Assembly (NCBI RefSeq): GCF_013520865.1
Contig: NZ_JACDXJ010000001.1
Location: 1-64,000, forward strand
Length of the DNA stretch: 64,000 nucleotides
From: Microvirga mediterraneensis
GTDB lineage: Bacteria > Pseudomonadota > Alphaproteobacteria > Rhizobiales > Beijerinckiaceae
Direction: 5' to 3'
Of the stretch, positions 34,394 through 45,400 are shown in pieces. Under the pieces are notes generated by a model. That model was not told the DNA's origin, did no database searches, and saw nothing but the letters and a program-made list of their open reading frames with translations. Positions within the stretch are counted from its first letter, which is position 1, and every line of letters starts with the position of its first letter. The position numbers and the translations under genes are program-made.

Positions 34394-35320
34394 TCAGGCG
34401 GCGGACTTCAACCCGACATCGGGAAGAACCGGACGATTCTTCAGCGCCTTGTCCATGACAGCCTGGACCTCGGCGCGTTCCTCAGCGCTCAGAGCAAGAC
34501 GCGGGGGGCGCGTCAATTCCGAACCACGGCCCATGATCGCCTCGCACAGCTTGATGCACTGCACGAGATCGGGGCGGGCATCGAGGTGCAGCAGCGGCAT
34601 GAACCAATCATAGAGGGCCCGCGCCTCTTCGTAGCGCCCGGCTTTCGCGAGCCGGAACAGGGTCTCGCCTTCCTGCGGGAAGGCGTTCGACATGCCGGAG
34701 ATCCAGCCTTGCGCGCCGAGCATCACGCTTTCGACCACCACGTCGTCGAGCCCCGCGAACAGCACGAAGCGGTCACCGACCATGTTGCGCGTGTCGGTGA
34801 AGCGGCGCGTGTCGCCGGAGGAATCCTTGAAGCACACGACGGTTTCGCAATCGGCGAGCGAGACCAGAATCTCGGGCGTCACGTCATTCTTGTAGATCGG
34901 CGGGTTGTTGTAAACCATCACCGGCAGATCGGTCGCCTTGGCAACGCCGCGGAAATGCGCGGCCGTCTCGTGCGGCTTCGAGGAATAGACGAGTGCGGGC
35001 ATGACCATGACGCCGTCGAGGCCCACGCGGGCGGCCTCCTTCGCGACCTCGCAGGCGAATGGGGTGGTGAATTCGGCGATCCCGGCGATCACCGGCACAC
35101 GGCCTCCGGAGACGGCCTTCGCCGTTTCCATCACGGCCACCTTTTCCGAGCGGCTGAGCGACGTGTTTTCGCCGACCGTTCCGCAGACGATCAGCCCGGA
35201 GACGCCGTCCCGGATCAAGCCGTCCATCACCTTGGCCGTAGCCTCGATATCCAAGTCGTAGTTCGACTTGAACTGGGTGGTCACCGCAGGAAACACCCCT
35301 TCCCAACCGATTCTCGCCAT
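34394..35320 (-). CDS. DapA-family lyase, probable pyrroline-4-hydroxy-2-carboxylate deaminase
   Basis: A 308-residue class I aldolase-fold enzyme. The Schiff-base Lys is in VCFKDSSGD (Lys about 165), the partner Tyr in MVYNNPP, and the N-terminal GLIVCGTVGENTSL holds the substrate-binding Thr pair variant. By context it should deaminate and dehydrate pyrroline-4-hydroxy-2-carboxylate to alpha-ketoglutarate semialdehyde, as in the rhizobial hyp pathway. Sequence alone would also fit other DapA-family lyases. First gene of the leftward operon. Confidence 0.82.
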   Translation of the reverse strand: MARIGWEGVFPAVTTQFKSNYDLDIEATAKVMDGLIRDGVSGLIVCGTVGENTSLSRSEKVAVMETAKAVSGGRVPVIAGIAEFTTPFACEVAKEAARVGLDGVMVMPALVYSSKPHETAAHFRGVAKATDLPVMVYNNPPIYKNDVTPEILVSLADCETVVCFKDSSGDTRRFTDTRNMVGDRFVLFAGLDDVVVESVMLGAQGWISGMSNAFPQEGETLFRLAKAGRYEEARALYDWFMPLLHLDARPDLVQCIKLCEAIMGRGSELTRPPRLALSAEERAEVQAVMDKALKNRPVLPDVGLKSAA

Positions 35321-35366
35321 TACACCCTTCTCCCACTCTCGACATTCAATGCCATTATTGTAGATT

Positions 35367-35379
35367 GTATAAAATATAC
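35367..35379. promoter_or_regulatory. Putative GntR operator (GTATA-N3-TATAC)
   Basis: A perfect inverted repeat GTATA-AAA-TATAC lies in the AT-rich centre of the 127-bp divergent region between the deaminase gene and the GntR gene. Short TTGTATA/TATAC palindromes are typical targets of FCD-type GntR proteins, so this is the likely site through which the regulator at 35448 senses hydroxyproline or an intermediate. Confidence 0.5.
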
Positions 35380-35447
35380 CTTGTCAAGCCAAACTCGTGG
35401 GATGCTGCTATGGAAGCGTTCTTGGCAATTCAGCGATAGCCCGATTC

Positions 35448-36182
35448 ATGACTCTTGAAAGCAAGCCATCCCCCCGGACTGCGCAGAAGTCCCTTCAGCA
35501 TCGGACGATTGCCGCTGCCGTGGCTGAAAGCCTGCGGGAGCGGATTCTCGATGGTGAGTTCAAGGCGGGCTTTCCGCTGCGACAGGATGCCTTGGCGGGC
35601 GAGTTCGGCGTGAGCCGCATTCCCGTCCGAGAGGCCCTGATGCAGCTCGAAGCAGAGGGCTTGGTCAAGATCCACCCCCACCGGGGCGCCATCGTGTCAG
35701 GGCTTTCCATGGAGGAAGTCCAGGAGCTGTTTACGCTCCGGGCTCTGCTCGAGCCCCGCCTTCTGGAGGCCTCCGCCCGGCAGCTGACTCCGGACGATTA
35801 TGAAAGGCTCAATGAGATCCTTCAGGAATACAGCGCGGAGCTTCGCGCAAAGCATGTCCGGCGATGGGGCGAACTGAATACGCAGTTCCACATGCTGCTG
35901 TACCGTCATGCCGGGCAGCCTCGCACATTGGCGATCGTCGCCAACCTCCTGCAGGAATGCGACAGGCATACCCGGCTGCAGCTCTCCCTCACGGACGGCA
36001 TGAAGCGCGCGGAGACGGAGCACGCCGAGCTCCTGCGTCTCTGCGAGAACGGGCAGATCGCAGAGGCATGTTCTCTTCTGAGAACGCATATCGAGGATGT
36101 GGGGAAATCCCTGCGGACCTACATCGAAGGTCATCAGAGGACCGATGGCAGCCGAACACCGCAAATGCCGGTTCGGGATTGA
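35448..36182 (+). CDS. GntR-family regulator (FCD) of the hydroxyproline genes
   Basis: A 244-residue regulator: winged helix at about 20-85 (FPLRQDALAGEFGVSRIPVREALMQLEAEGLVKIHPHRGAIVSG, a textbook GntR helix-turn-helix) and FCD domain at about 95-220 (LFTLRALLEPRLLEASARQL, then FHMLLYRHAGQP and a late THIEDVGKSL) whose conserved Asp/His residues would bind a metal and the ligand. The ATG at 35448 is preferred over an upstream GTG that reads an unlikely Cys-rich lead. Divergent from the catabolic operon, as with rhizobial HypR. Confidence 0.85.
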   Translation: MTLESKPSPRTAQKSLQHRTIAAAVAESLRERILDGEFKAGFPLRQDALAGEFGVSRIPVREALMQLEAEGLVKIHPHRGAIVSGLSMEEVQELFTLRALLEPRLLEASARQLTPDDYERLNEILQEYSAELRAKHVRRWGELNTQFHMLLYRHAGQPRTLAIVANLLQECDRHTRLQLSLTDGMKRAETEHAELLRLCENGQIAEACSLLRTHIEDVGKSLRTYIEGHQRTDGSRTPQMPVRD

Positions 36183-36206
36183 GCGACGCCAGTCCGGCGC
36201 GGCAGG

Positions 36207-36234
36207 CGAACCGGAGTCGCGCGACTCCGGTTCG
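36207..36234. terminator. Bidirectional hairpin between convergent genes
   Basis: A perfect 28-bp palindrome with 14-base arms (left arm CGAACCGGAGTCGC) lies 24 bases after the GntR stop and 8 bases before the HlyD stop on the other strand. AGAATTGTT follows on the plus side. Position and strength fit a shared terminator. Confidence 0.65.
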
Positions 36235-36242
36235 AGAATTGT

Positions 36243-37553
36243 TCATTCCTCGCGGAAGGCTTTTGCCATGTTGTCCGCGATGGGCTTCGTCAGATACGAG
36301 AAGACCGTGCGGTAGCCGGTCTGGATGAAGCCCTCCACCGGCATGCCGGGCACCAGCTTGAGAGCGCCGAGGCGATCCCGCTCCCCGTCCGCGAAGGCCA
36401 CGCGCACCGGATAATACTGAACGCCCGAGCGTTGGTCCGTCACAAGGTCGGCGGCGATCAGGCTCACCCTGCCTTTGATCTCCGGCGTGGTGCGCTGGTT
36501 GAAGGCCGAGAGCCGCAGGACCGTATCGAGCCCGGGCCGCAGCTGATCGATGTCCTGCGGCGACACCTTGACCTCGATCGAAAGCTCGTCGGCCTCGGGA
36601 ACGATCATCATCAGCGGCTCTCCCGCATTGATGACGCCGCCCACCGTGTGGACCATCGATTGATGCACGAACCCGTCCTGCGGCGCCCGGATGTCGATCC
36701 GCTTCAACTGATCCTCGGCCGCCACGCGGCGCTCGATCAGTTCCGCGATCTTGGCCTGGACCTCACGCAGCTCCTTCGAGACTTCGCTTTTGAGATCCTG
36801 CTCGATCTGCAGGATCTGGAGTGCGGTTTCACTGATCCGGCCCTTCGACTGCGCGATGTTCGAGATGAGTTGCCCGCGCTCGCCGCGCAGGCGCGTCTCC
36901 TCCCGCTTGAGGGCCGTCACGCGGGTGATCGGAACCAGATTCTTTCGCCAGAGCTGCTCGACGCCGCTCAGCTCGCTCTGGATCAGCTGGATCTCGTCGG
37001 CCTTGGCGGCCGCCTGGAGATCGAGCCCGTCGATCTGCTCCTGCAATTGTGCGATGCGCTCCTTGAGCTGCGCCTTCTGACCGTCGCGGGCTTCGCGGCG
37101 GGACTCGAAGACCCGGCTCTCGCTTCGCGTCAGTTCGGCGATCTCGGTCTCGTCGAGACGGCTTCTGAGAGCCGCCGGGAAGACGATTTCATTCACGCCA
37201 TCGCGCTCGGTCTCAAGGCGTCCCTGGCGAGCCGCGAGCTCCTCCAGGCTCTTCGACACCATGGCGAGATTGGCACGTGCGACCGTCTCGTCAAGCCGGA
37301 TCACAATGTCTCCCGCTCGGACGCGGTCGCCGTCCCGGGCATAAATCTCGCCCACGACGCCGCCTGTCGGATGCTGGACCTTCTTGACGTGACTGTCCAC
37401 CACCACGGCTCCCGGCGCCACGACGGCTCCGGACAGCTCCGTCACCACGGCCCAGCCGCCCAGCCCGCCGACGAGAAGGAGGGCTGCCGACAGGCCGAGC
37501 AGAGTATGACGGCGAATGGAAACGCGAGCGCTTGCAGTCTTCGCGGGGCTCAT
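36243..37553 (-). CDS. Type I secretion membrane-fusion protein (HlyD/PrtE family), system 2
   Basis: A 436-residue periplasmic adaptor with one transmembrane helix near residues 17-37 (LLGLSAALLLVGGLGGWAVVTEL), lipoyl half-motifs (VQHPTGGVVGEIYARDGDRVRAGDIVIRLDE), a long coiled coil (about 100-270) and C-terminal barrel segments (PQDGFVHQSMVHTVGGVINAGEPLMMIVPE), ending YLTKPIADNMAKAFREE. Its ATG overlaps the TGA of the ABC gene. It is about as similar to the system 1 adaptor as separate export pairs usually are. It likely serves export of the giant peroxidase upstream. Confidence 0.92.
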   Translation of the reverse strand: MSPAKTASARVSIRRHTLLGLSAALLLVGGLGGWAVVTELSGAVVAPGAVVVDSHVKKVQHPTGGVVGEIYARDGDRVRAGDIVIRLDETVARANLAMVSKSLEELAARQGRLETERDGVNEIVFPAALRSRLDETEIAELTRSESRVFESRREARDGQKAQLKERIAQLQEQIDGLDLQAAAKADEIQLIQSELSGVEQLWRKNLVPITRVTALKREETRLRGERGQLISNIAQSKGRISETALQILQIEQDLKSEVSKELREVQAKIAELIERRVAAEDQLKRIDIRAPQDGFVHQSMVHTVGGVINAGEPLMMIVPEADELSIEVKVSPQDIDQLRPGLDTVLRLSAFNQRTTPEIKGRVSLIAADLVTDQRSGVQYYPVRVAFADGERDRLGALKLVPGMPVEGFIQTGYRTVFSYLTKPIADNMAKAFREE

Positions 37554-39310
37554 GAGGCAACTCCCAGATCTTCGACGACTTTCAGGGATGTGACGGGAGT
37601 GGCCCGCGGTTCGGGCGATTGCGCCGCCGGCACGGGGCGCAAAACCCTGCTCAGCACCTCCTCCTTGGGGCCGAAGGTCTGCACATGCCCCTCGCCCATC
37701 ACGAGGACCATGTCGACTCCCGCGAGGGCGCTGGGACGGTGAGCGATCACGATCACGACTCCTCCCCGCGCCCTGATGCTCATGATGGCCGCCGTCAGCG
37801 CCTGCTCTCCCTCGTTGTCGAGATTGGAGTTCGGCTCGTCGAGCACCACAAGGAACGGATTGCCGTAGAGGGCGCGGGCCAGAGCGATGCGTTGCCGCTG
37901 TCCGCCGGACAGAGCGGCCCCGGCTTCACCGACCTGCGTTTCATAGCCGTCCGGGAGCTGAAGGATCATCTCATGCACATTGGCGGACTTGGCGGCCTCG
38001 ATGATGTCCTCGGGCTTCGGATCCGAATCGAAGCGCGCAATGTTCTGCGCCACGCTCCCGGCGAAGAGTTCGACGTCCTGCGGCAGGTAGCCGATGTGGC
38101 GTCCCAGGTCTTCCGGCAGCCACTGCTCCAGCGCTGCCCCGTCGAGGCGGACCTTGCCCCGCCATGTCGGCCAGACGCCGACGATCATGCGGGCGAGGGA
38201 CGACTTTCCGGATGCGCTCGGCCCAATGACCCCCAGGCCACTTCCCGCATTCAGTTGAAACACCGCATCCTGGATGGCAAATCTCTGACCGCCCGGTGCG
38301 CCCGTTCCCGCATTCTCGACGGAGAGAACGGATCGTGGCGCGGGCAGCTTCAAAGGGGCTTCGGCGCGTGCATTGGCCTCGAGAAGGGTCTTGAGCCGAT
38401 GCCAGCCCTGGCGGGCGCTCACGAAGCCTTTCCAGTTGGCGATGGCGAGTTCGACCGGCGCCAAAGCCCGCGACGTCAGGATCGAACTGGCGATCATGAT
38501 GCCGCCCGTCGCCTGGCCGTCGATGACGAGGTAGGCGCCGAGTGCAAGAACCGCCGATTGCAGCAGCATTCTCAGCACCTTCGACATGGCGCCGAAGCCG
38601 CCGGCCACGTCGGATGTCTTCTGCTGATACGCGAGATAAGTCGCGTTGGCCTGGCCCCAGCGGGCACCGATCCGCTGCGCCATTCCCATGGCGTGGACGA
38701 CCTCCGCGTTTCGGCGCGCACCGTCGGAGATTCCGTTCCGGACCAGAGCGGCGCCGACTGCGGCCTTCGAGGCCTCCCGCGTGAAGAACTCGGTCAGAAG
38801 CGTGAAGGCGACGAGGACGATCGCGCCTCCCAGGGCGACCGCCCCGAGCCACGGATGGAACGCAAAGCATATGAACAGGTAAAGCGGCATCCACGGCAGG
38901 TCGAAGAGCGCAGACGGACCGCCCCCGGCGAGGAAGGCCCGCAGCTGATCGAGGTCGCGGAGAGGCTGCTGCCCGTCGCCTTCCGCCTTGCCCTTGATCG
39001 GGGCGGCAAGCTGGCCTTGAAAGACTTTCTGACTCAGATCCTCATCGAGCGCGGCGCCCACCCGGGCAAGGATCCGGCCCCGCACCATGTCGAACAGGCC
39101 TTGAAAGAGGTAGAGCACGACGATGATGATGGAGAGCCCGACCAGTGTCGGGATGCTGCGGCTGGGCAGGACCCGGTCGTAAACCTCCATCATGAAGATG
39201 GATCCCGAAAGATAGAGCAGGTTGATCAAGCCGCTCAGCACCGCGACGCCGAGGAAAGCGCCACGGCAGGAAGCGACGATACTGAGACGGCCCTTAAGCG
39301 GATTGGTCAT
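37550..39310 (-). CDS. Type I secretion ABC permease/ATPase (PrtD family), system 2
   Basis: A 586-residue half-transporter: membrane domain about 20-290 (GAFLGVAVLSGLINLLYLSGSIFMMEVYDRVLPS), ATPase with Walker A GPSASGKSS (Lys about 369), signature LSGGQRQRIALARAL and Walker B LVVLDEPNSNLD. ATG at 39310 has GAGG 8 bases upstream. It lies 148 bases downstream of the peroxidase-RTX gene on the same strand, with a strong hairpin between, so it is the natural exporter of that protein. As with system 1, no outer-membrane channel gene is present. Confidence 0.92.
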   Translation of the reverse strand: MTNPLKGRLSIVASCRGAFLGVAVLSGLINLLYLSGSIFMMEVYDRVLPSRSIPTLVGLSIIIVVLYLFQGLFDMVRGRILARVGAALDEDLSQKVFQGQLAAPIKGKAEGDGQQPLRDLDQLRAFLAGGGPSALFDLPWMPLYLFICFAFHPWLGAVALGGAIVLVAFTLLTEFFTREASKAAVGAALVRNGISDGARRNAEVVHAMGMAQRIGARWGQANATYLAYQQKTSDVAGGFGAMSKVLRMLLQSAVLALGAYLVIDGQATGGIMIASSILTSRALAPVELAIANWKGFVSARQGWHRLKTLLEANARAEAPLKLPAPRSVLSVENAGTGAPGGQRFAIQDAVFQLNAGSGLGVIGPSASGKSSLARMIVGVWPTWRGKVRLDGAALEQWLPEDLGRHIGYLPQDVELFAGSVAQNIARFDSDPKPEDIIEAAKSANVHEMILQLPDGYETQVGEAGAALSGGQRQRIALARALYGNPFLVVLDEPNSNLDNEGEQALTAAIMSIRARGGVVIVIAHRPSALAGVDMVLVMGEGHVQTFGPKEEVLSRVLRPVPAAQSPEPRATPVTSLKVVEDLGVAS

Positions 39311-39391
39311 CGGCGTAGCCTCGGAAGAGCGCACCGGCTGCGGTGCTCAGCTTCGACATCGGGGAAATTGTAGAAATACTTTGGTATGGGA

Positions 39392-39433
39392 TCCCGCCGG
39401 GAGAATTTTGGGGGGCGAACCCTCCCGGCGGGA
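39392..39433 (-). terminator. Strong hairpin between the peroxidase gene and its exporter genes
   Basis: Perfect 12-base arms TCCCGCCGGGAG (39392-39403) and CTCCCGGCGGGA (39422-39433) with an 18-base loop lie 26 bases after the peroxidase stop. The 3' side is not a U-run, so termination may be partial. This would give high expression of the cargo and lower expression of the exporter, like the hairpin after the small RTX gene. Confidence 0.6.
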
Positions 39434-39458
39434 CCATCGCGATCTCAGACAAACCGCA

Positions 39459-42400
39459 TCAGAAGATGAAGTCGCTGTTGTCGAGATCGGATGCGTTGAC
39501 ACCCTTCAGGATGAGGATGTCGGAACCGTGTGAGACCATCGCATCGTGGCCGACCTGCGCCACGGTCAGATCAGACACTTTGTCAACGCCGGCGAGGCCC
39601 CTCGCGTCTATCCTGTCCTGGCCGTTCCGGAAATCGGTGACCGTGTCCCAGCCGCCGTTCTTCTCGAAGACGAAGGTGTCCTGTCCCGAACCACCGGTCA
39701 GGCGGTCGTTGCCGGATCCGCCCTTCAGCAGATCATTGCCCGATCCACCGTAGAGTTTGTCCTTTCCGGATCCGCCATGGAGCTGGTCGTCGCCGGCCAT
39801 GCCTTTGAGCACATCGTTGCCCGAGCCACCCTTGAGGGCGTTGTTCCCGCCATTGCCCGTGAGGCTGTTGTCAAGGTGGTTGCCGGTGCCGTTGATGTTG
39901 CCCGATCCGGTCAGGACGAGCTTCTCCACGTGAGTGCCGGCAAGCGAGTAGGACACGCTGCTCCTGACCGTATCGACGCCCTGGCCGCTGCGCTCGATGA
40001 CCCGGTCGCCGGCACTGTCGACGATGTAGACATCGTTGCCCCTGCCGCCTTCCATCCGGTCGTTGCCGGTGCCGCCATCAAGACGATCGTTGCCGTCTCC
40101 GCCGATCAGTCGGTCGTCTCCGGCATCGCCATGGAGCTTGTCATGGCCACGACCGCCGTCCAGCCGGTCGTTGCCGTCGTCACCCCTGAGGGTCTCGCTT
40201 CGCGAGGTGCCCTTGAGAGCGAGGTTGACAGGCGCCTCCGGCTGGGTCGGAGAGACCGGGATCGGGTTGCTCGGATTATCCGGCGTCGTCGGCGTGACGG
40301 AGTCCGCTGGCGGATTGGTAACCGTCGGAGTTCCGGGGTTTGTCGGGGTCTCAGGTTGAGGCGTCAGCGGGACTTCGCAAAGGTTCGGTCTGCGCCCTCC
40401 CTCACACCGGAAGGTCACCCGATGGACGCCGGAGGTGATCGTCGTCGTCCCGTCCTCGTTGTCCTCCCACTCGTACTCGTCAGCCTTGCGACCGGGCTCG
40501 AGCTCGATCACGTCCTGCTCCCGCAGCGTGCCGATGATGGTATCGTTGCCGCCTTTGGAGCGGAACAGGATCCGGTGCGCCGAGGTGAGCTGGGAAATGT
40601 CGACCGTATCGGCATCGCTGGTCCCGTTCACCGTGATGGTGTTCAGGGCCAGGCTCGTTCCCGTGAAGTCGCCGATGACTTGCACGGTGTCGTTCCCACC
40701 GGCACTGCCTCCGACAGGGCCGCCCGGCACCGTAACCTCGCGGGTCCCGATGACGATTTCCTCGATGTTGTCGAGCTCGGCGATGACGGAGGTGTTGCCG
40801 TTCACCGTGCGGGTGATGACGATCTCCGTGGCAGCAACGAGATTGGTGATGCCCGCCGCGATCGCGGCATCGCGGGAATACACCCGGAACGTCTCGGACA
40901 GTCCGTTTCCATTCACGTCGAAAGTATCGACGCCATCTCCGCCGTCAGCGAAGTCATGCCCATCCTGAGAGGTCTCGAACGTGATGCCGAAGATCGTCGT
41001 GGAGGTCGCGTTCCAGACGATGGTATCGTTTCCGGCACCGGCCAGGATCGTGTCGTTTCCGGTATGCCCGTCGAAGGTGCTGCCGGCCCCGTCACCGATC
41101 AGGATGTTGTTTCCTGCCGTACCATCGACCGGGTTCGTGTCCCGTGTCACCGTGACACTTGCCGCGGCGGTACGGACCGGGTTCCCCCCGTCGCTGACGG
41201 TGTAGGTGAAGGAACCACCGGCGGTCCCAGTATCCGTGAAGGTCACGGAGCCGGGATTCGTAGTCAGGGACAGGTTGCCGAGGCCATTCGGATTGCTCAC
41301 GGCCGTGATGTCCAGTGCCGGGCCATCCGGGTCGGTGTCGTTCGACAGCAGCACCCATTCCGGCACCACGATCGAACCATTCACGATGTTGGTGATGATG
41401 CTATCGTTGTTTGCGCTGACCGGATCATTGACCGAGACCACGTTGACCGTGGTCGTCGCGACGTTGCTGTCCATGAGACCATCATTCACCGTCACCTGGA
41501 TGACGCGGTTTCCCGCGACCGGATCGTTCGAGTTGTTGTCGAACGTCACCGCCTGGATCGCCCTCTGATAGGCGGCCAGGGATGCCGCGCCCGTCAAGTT
41601 TACGGTGATCCGGCCCGCCACCGAGGTGTCGATGGTCGCCGATATTCCTGCGGGCAGGGTGCCGACGTTGAGCTCGTCCGCAGCCTGGGCATTGGTCAGC
41701 ACGATCCGGGCGGACACCATCTGCGCCGCATCGTCGACGATCCCGGGGTTGCTCGATATCGCCACCGCCGCGCCGCCCTCGGTGAAGGAGGTCGCATAGT
41801 TGACGGTCGGGGCGGCGGCCGGGACTAGGACGCTGACCGACAGATTGTCGATGTTCACGAACTCGTTGAATGCGTTGATGCCCGACGCCACGAAGCGGAT
41901 CGCGGCACCTGCCGTGAACGGCCCGGAGATGTCGTAACCCCGGTTCCCGCCGTTGGTGTTCCCCCCGATGGTTTCGATCAGCGTCCAGGCTGCGCCATCC
42001 CTCGAGAACCAGACCTCGACCTGCTCGCCGATATCCAGGCCCTGCTCGGCGAGCGAGTAGGTCAGCCGCGCCGTGGCGACACCCGCGAGGTCAAGGCCGC
42101 GCTGGATGCTGGCGCCGTCACCCTGGTCGAACCGCAGGGCGCCGTTCGTGATCTGGATCTGCCCGATGGTCGATGTGGCGCTGCCGTCATCGCCGGTCTC
42201 GATCCAGTTTGTCGCCCACGGACGGGACCCGTCGGACCGGCTGTAGGATGCGGACGTGAAGTTGTCCGCGTGATTGCCGCCCGCGTCGAAAGCGTGGAGA
42301 GACAGCTTCGGCGGGGTCACATTCACTTCAACGTCGGCGAAGCGCAACTTCTCGATGTTGAAGAGGCGATCGGTTCCGTCCGAGATGCGGTTGTTGCCCG

Positions 42401-45400
42401 TGGTCGGGTCGGTCTCGACCGTCACCGTCACGTGCTGGACGGTGACGCTGCCGTCGGCATTGCTCGTGATGGTGTAGTTTGCCCGAACGTCGCCGTAGAC
42501 CGCCACGTCGATGGCACTGTTGTTCAGGTCGCCGTCGACGATCTCACGGACGATGCTGAGCTGACCCGGGTTGAGGGTCGCGCTGAGCATCAGGGCGTCG
42601 AGGGTCTTGCCGCCGAACTGGGCGGTGGCTCCAGCTCTCGGAGCCCCGTAGGCGTAATCGGACTCGAGGTAGACCTTCTCCGTCATCCCGTCCGCCGTAT
42701 AGGCGACGCCGTCCTTGACGATCCGGATCCGCACGTTGAGCCACTTGTCGCCATCGATGATGTCGTCACCGGCAAAGCCCTTGATGGTGTCGCTGCCGCC
42801 GCCGCCGAGGATGATGTCCGCGGCCTGTGAGGTATCGAGCACGATCAGCTCGGGGTTGCCGTCCTTGTCGCGGACGGGGTTGCCTTGTGTATCCACAACC
42901 GGGATCCGGACGCGATGGGCCACCAGCTGGTCCAGGCCGTCGATCAGGTGGACGTTCTTCTGCAACAGGTCGTTGGAGAAGGATTCGAGCGGCGAGTCGG
43001 GGCCTGGGATCGCGGCCGTTCCCGTCGCCTCCGCCCGGGTGTTCACCGCCGCGACACGTCCGGTGAGGATATCGTTGTGCTTCCAGCCCGACAGACCCTC
43101 GACCAGATCGAAGCGGTCGCGAAGGATGAAGGCCTCCTGGTTGTCGAAGATCGGGATACCGAGGTCGGAATTCGCCGCGACGGCATCGCCCTTGTGGATC
43201 GCCCAGTCGAAGCCGGCCATACCGTTGTTGCGCTGGATTCCCTCGCCCTGGAACATGATGTCGTCGCCGGATTCGGCATCGTAGTCCGTATCGCTGGCGC
43301 CGCCATTGAGCACGTCGTGACCGATGATGGTGGAGTTGAAGAACAGTTCCGAGTTCTCACCGGCAATGACGTCGAACCGGGCACCACCTTCGATCCAGTC
43401 GTCACCCTCGTTGCCGAGCAGGAAGTCGCCGCCGTCGCCGCCGAGGATGAAGTCGTTGTCCGTTCCGCCGAAGGCCTGCTTTCCGTCCGGCCCGGCGATC
43501 AGGAAATCCTGGCCCTGGTTGCCGAAGAGCAACGCCAAGCCGCTGCCGCCCTGGATGACGTCGTTGCCCTCCTCGCCATGGAGCTTGTCCGTCATGCCGA
43601 TATCGGTGCCGGCATTCGTGATGATGTCGTCGCCTTTGCCGCCGTGGATGATGTCGACGCCGTATCCGGCCTCGATGGTGTCGTTGCCCTCGTAGCCCCA
43701 GACGGTGTCGTCGCCCTCACCGGCCACGATATAGTCGTCCTCGGCAGAACCGCCCATGACCACATGGTCGGTGCCGTTGTAGACGAGGACGTCGTCATCG
43801 CCGTCGCCGTCGATGTCCTTGCGCACCACCAGCGGCGTGAGCGCCTGGAGGATGGGATTGTCCCAGACCGGGTCGGCGCCGATCTGCTTCGACCGGATGA
43901 TCTCGAGCGTGTAGGCGGGCGTGGCGAAGATGTCTCCCGGAAGCGCCGTCCGGCCCTCATCGCCGAGGTCGGTGTTGCGCATGATGATGTCCGTCATCGA
44001 GTTGTTTTCAAGCTCGTTGAGGAGGTTCAGTCCCTGGACGCGGGAGAGGTAGTAGAACCGATCGGCATCCTGAAGGCTCTCCATCTGGGTCTCGAAGACG
44101 AAGGAGAAGGTCGAGCCGAGCATGCCGCCGAAGTCCATCTTCTTCTCGGCGAGACCGCCGATCCAAAGGTCGACATCGTTGAGACCCGAGTTCTGGGCGG
44201 TCCATGCGCCCGTCGCGTTGAGAAAGTCGAGGCGATCCGCCGGAGCGCCGGTTCCGCCGAGCACGAGCAGCGTCGCCGCAGCCCTTTTGGCCTCGAGGGT
44301 GGTCGCAGCCTCGAGCAGCGGGTGCTTTCCGTAGGCCGCGATGAAGTTGATGATCGACAGCGAATTCTGCAGGTTGAGGGCGAAGTCGGTCCAGCTCACA
44401 TAGGCCTTGAGCTGCGAATCCTGCCCGGACATCTGGTAGAATTGCGCGCGAGCCTCGTTCAGGGACGGCAGGCCGAGATCGCGGCCGCGGGCGATGTTCA
44501 GGGCGGCGAGGTCGAGCGGGATGCCGACCAGCTGGTTGCGCAGCACGTGCGTGACGAATTCGTCGATCTCGTTGCCGTGCTGACGGGACATACCCCGCAT
44601 GATCGCCCCGGCCGCATGATCGTGGTCGAGGGTCACGTTGCCGTTCGCATCGGTCGCTCCGAAGGCCAGCGGATTGAGGAACCCGTCGAACAGCTTCGTC
44701 GAGAACGGGTTGCCGTTGGCGTCGATGGTATCGATATTCTCGTTGAGCATCGAGTGGCCGAAGCGGTATACGGCCTGGGCGAACTCCGCGAAGATCGCCG
44801 GATTGATATCGACCGACGGCTCGAACACGAAGGCGTCCACGTCGGGCTGCATCTTGCGGGCGAACTCCTCGAAGACGAGGTGCTGGTACTCCATTTCGTT
44901 CGTGAAGCGGGCAGCCTGGAACAGGCGCTCGCCATCCCATTGAAGGCCGGAAATGGCCGCGGGATCCGTGGGGATGGCAGAAACCGGGACGCGAAGCCAC
45001 TCGTTCAGGAAGGCGAGATCGCCGCTGGAGAGGACCACCGACTTGACCTGGTCGACGAGGTGGTTGTGCTCGGAGTGGAAGACGTGGTGGATCGCCGTCA
45101 GGCCGACGTTCTCGTTGCCGCGGCCGTCACCCGTGATGTAGTGCGAGTCGAGCAACTCGTTATCGTAGGCCGTGTTCGAGCCGCGTGAATTCACGAGCCC
45201 GGTCGTGCTCCCGTCCGCATTCGCGTAGCCAACGGCACTGTCGCCGTCCTTCTGAAGAACTCCCCCCACGATGACGGGAACCGCCGCGTGAGCAATGTCG
45301 TCGAGGAACGCGTGCCCGGTGAGGACCGCATTCACGAGACTCACAGGAGCGTCCGGCGTGCCCGAAATCACGATGTCGTCTGACGTGTTCGGAACACCGT

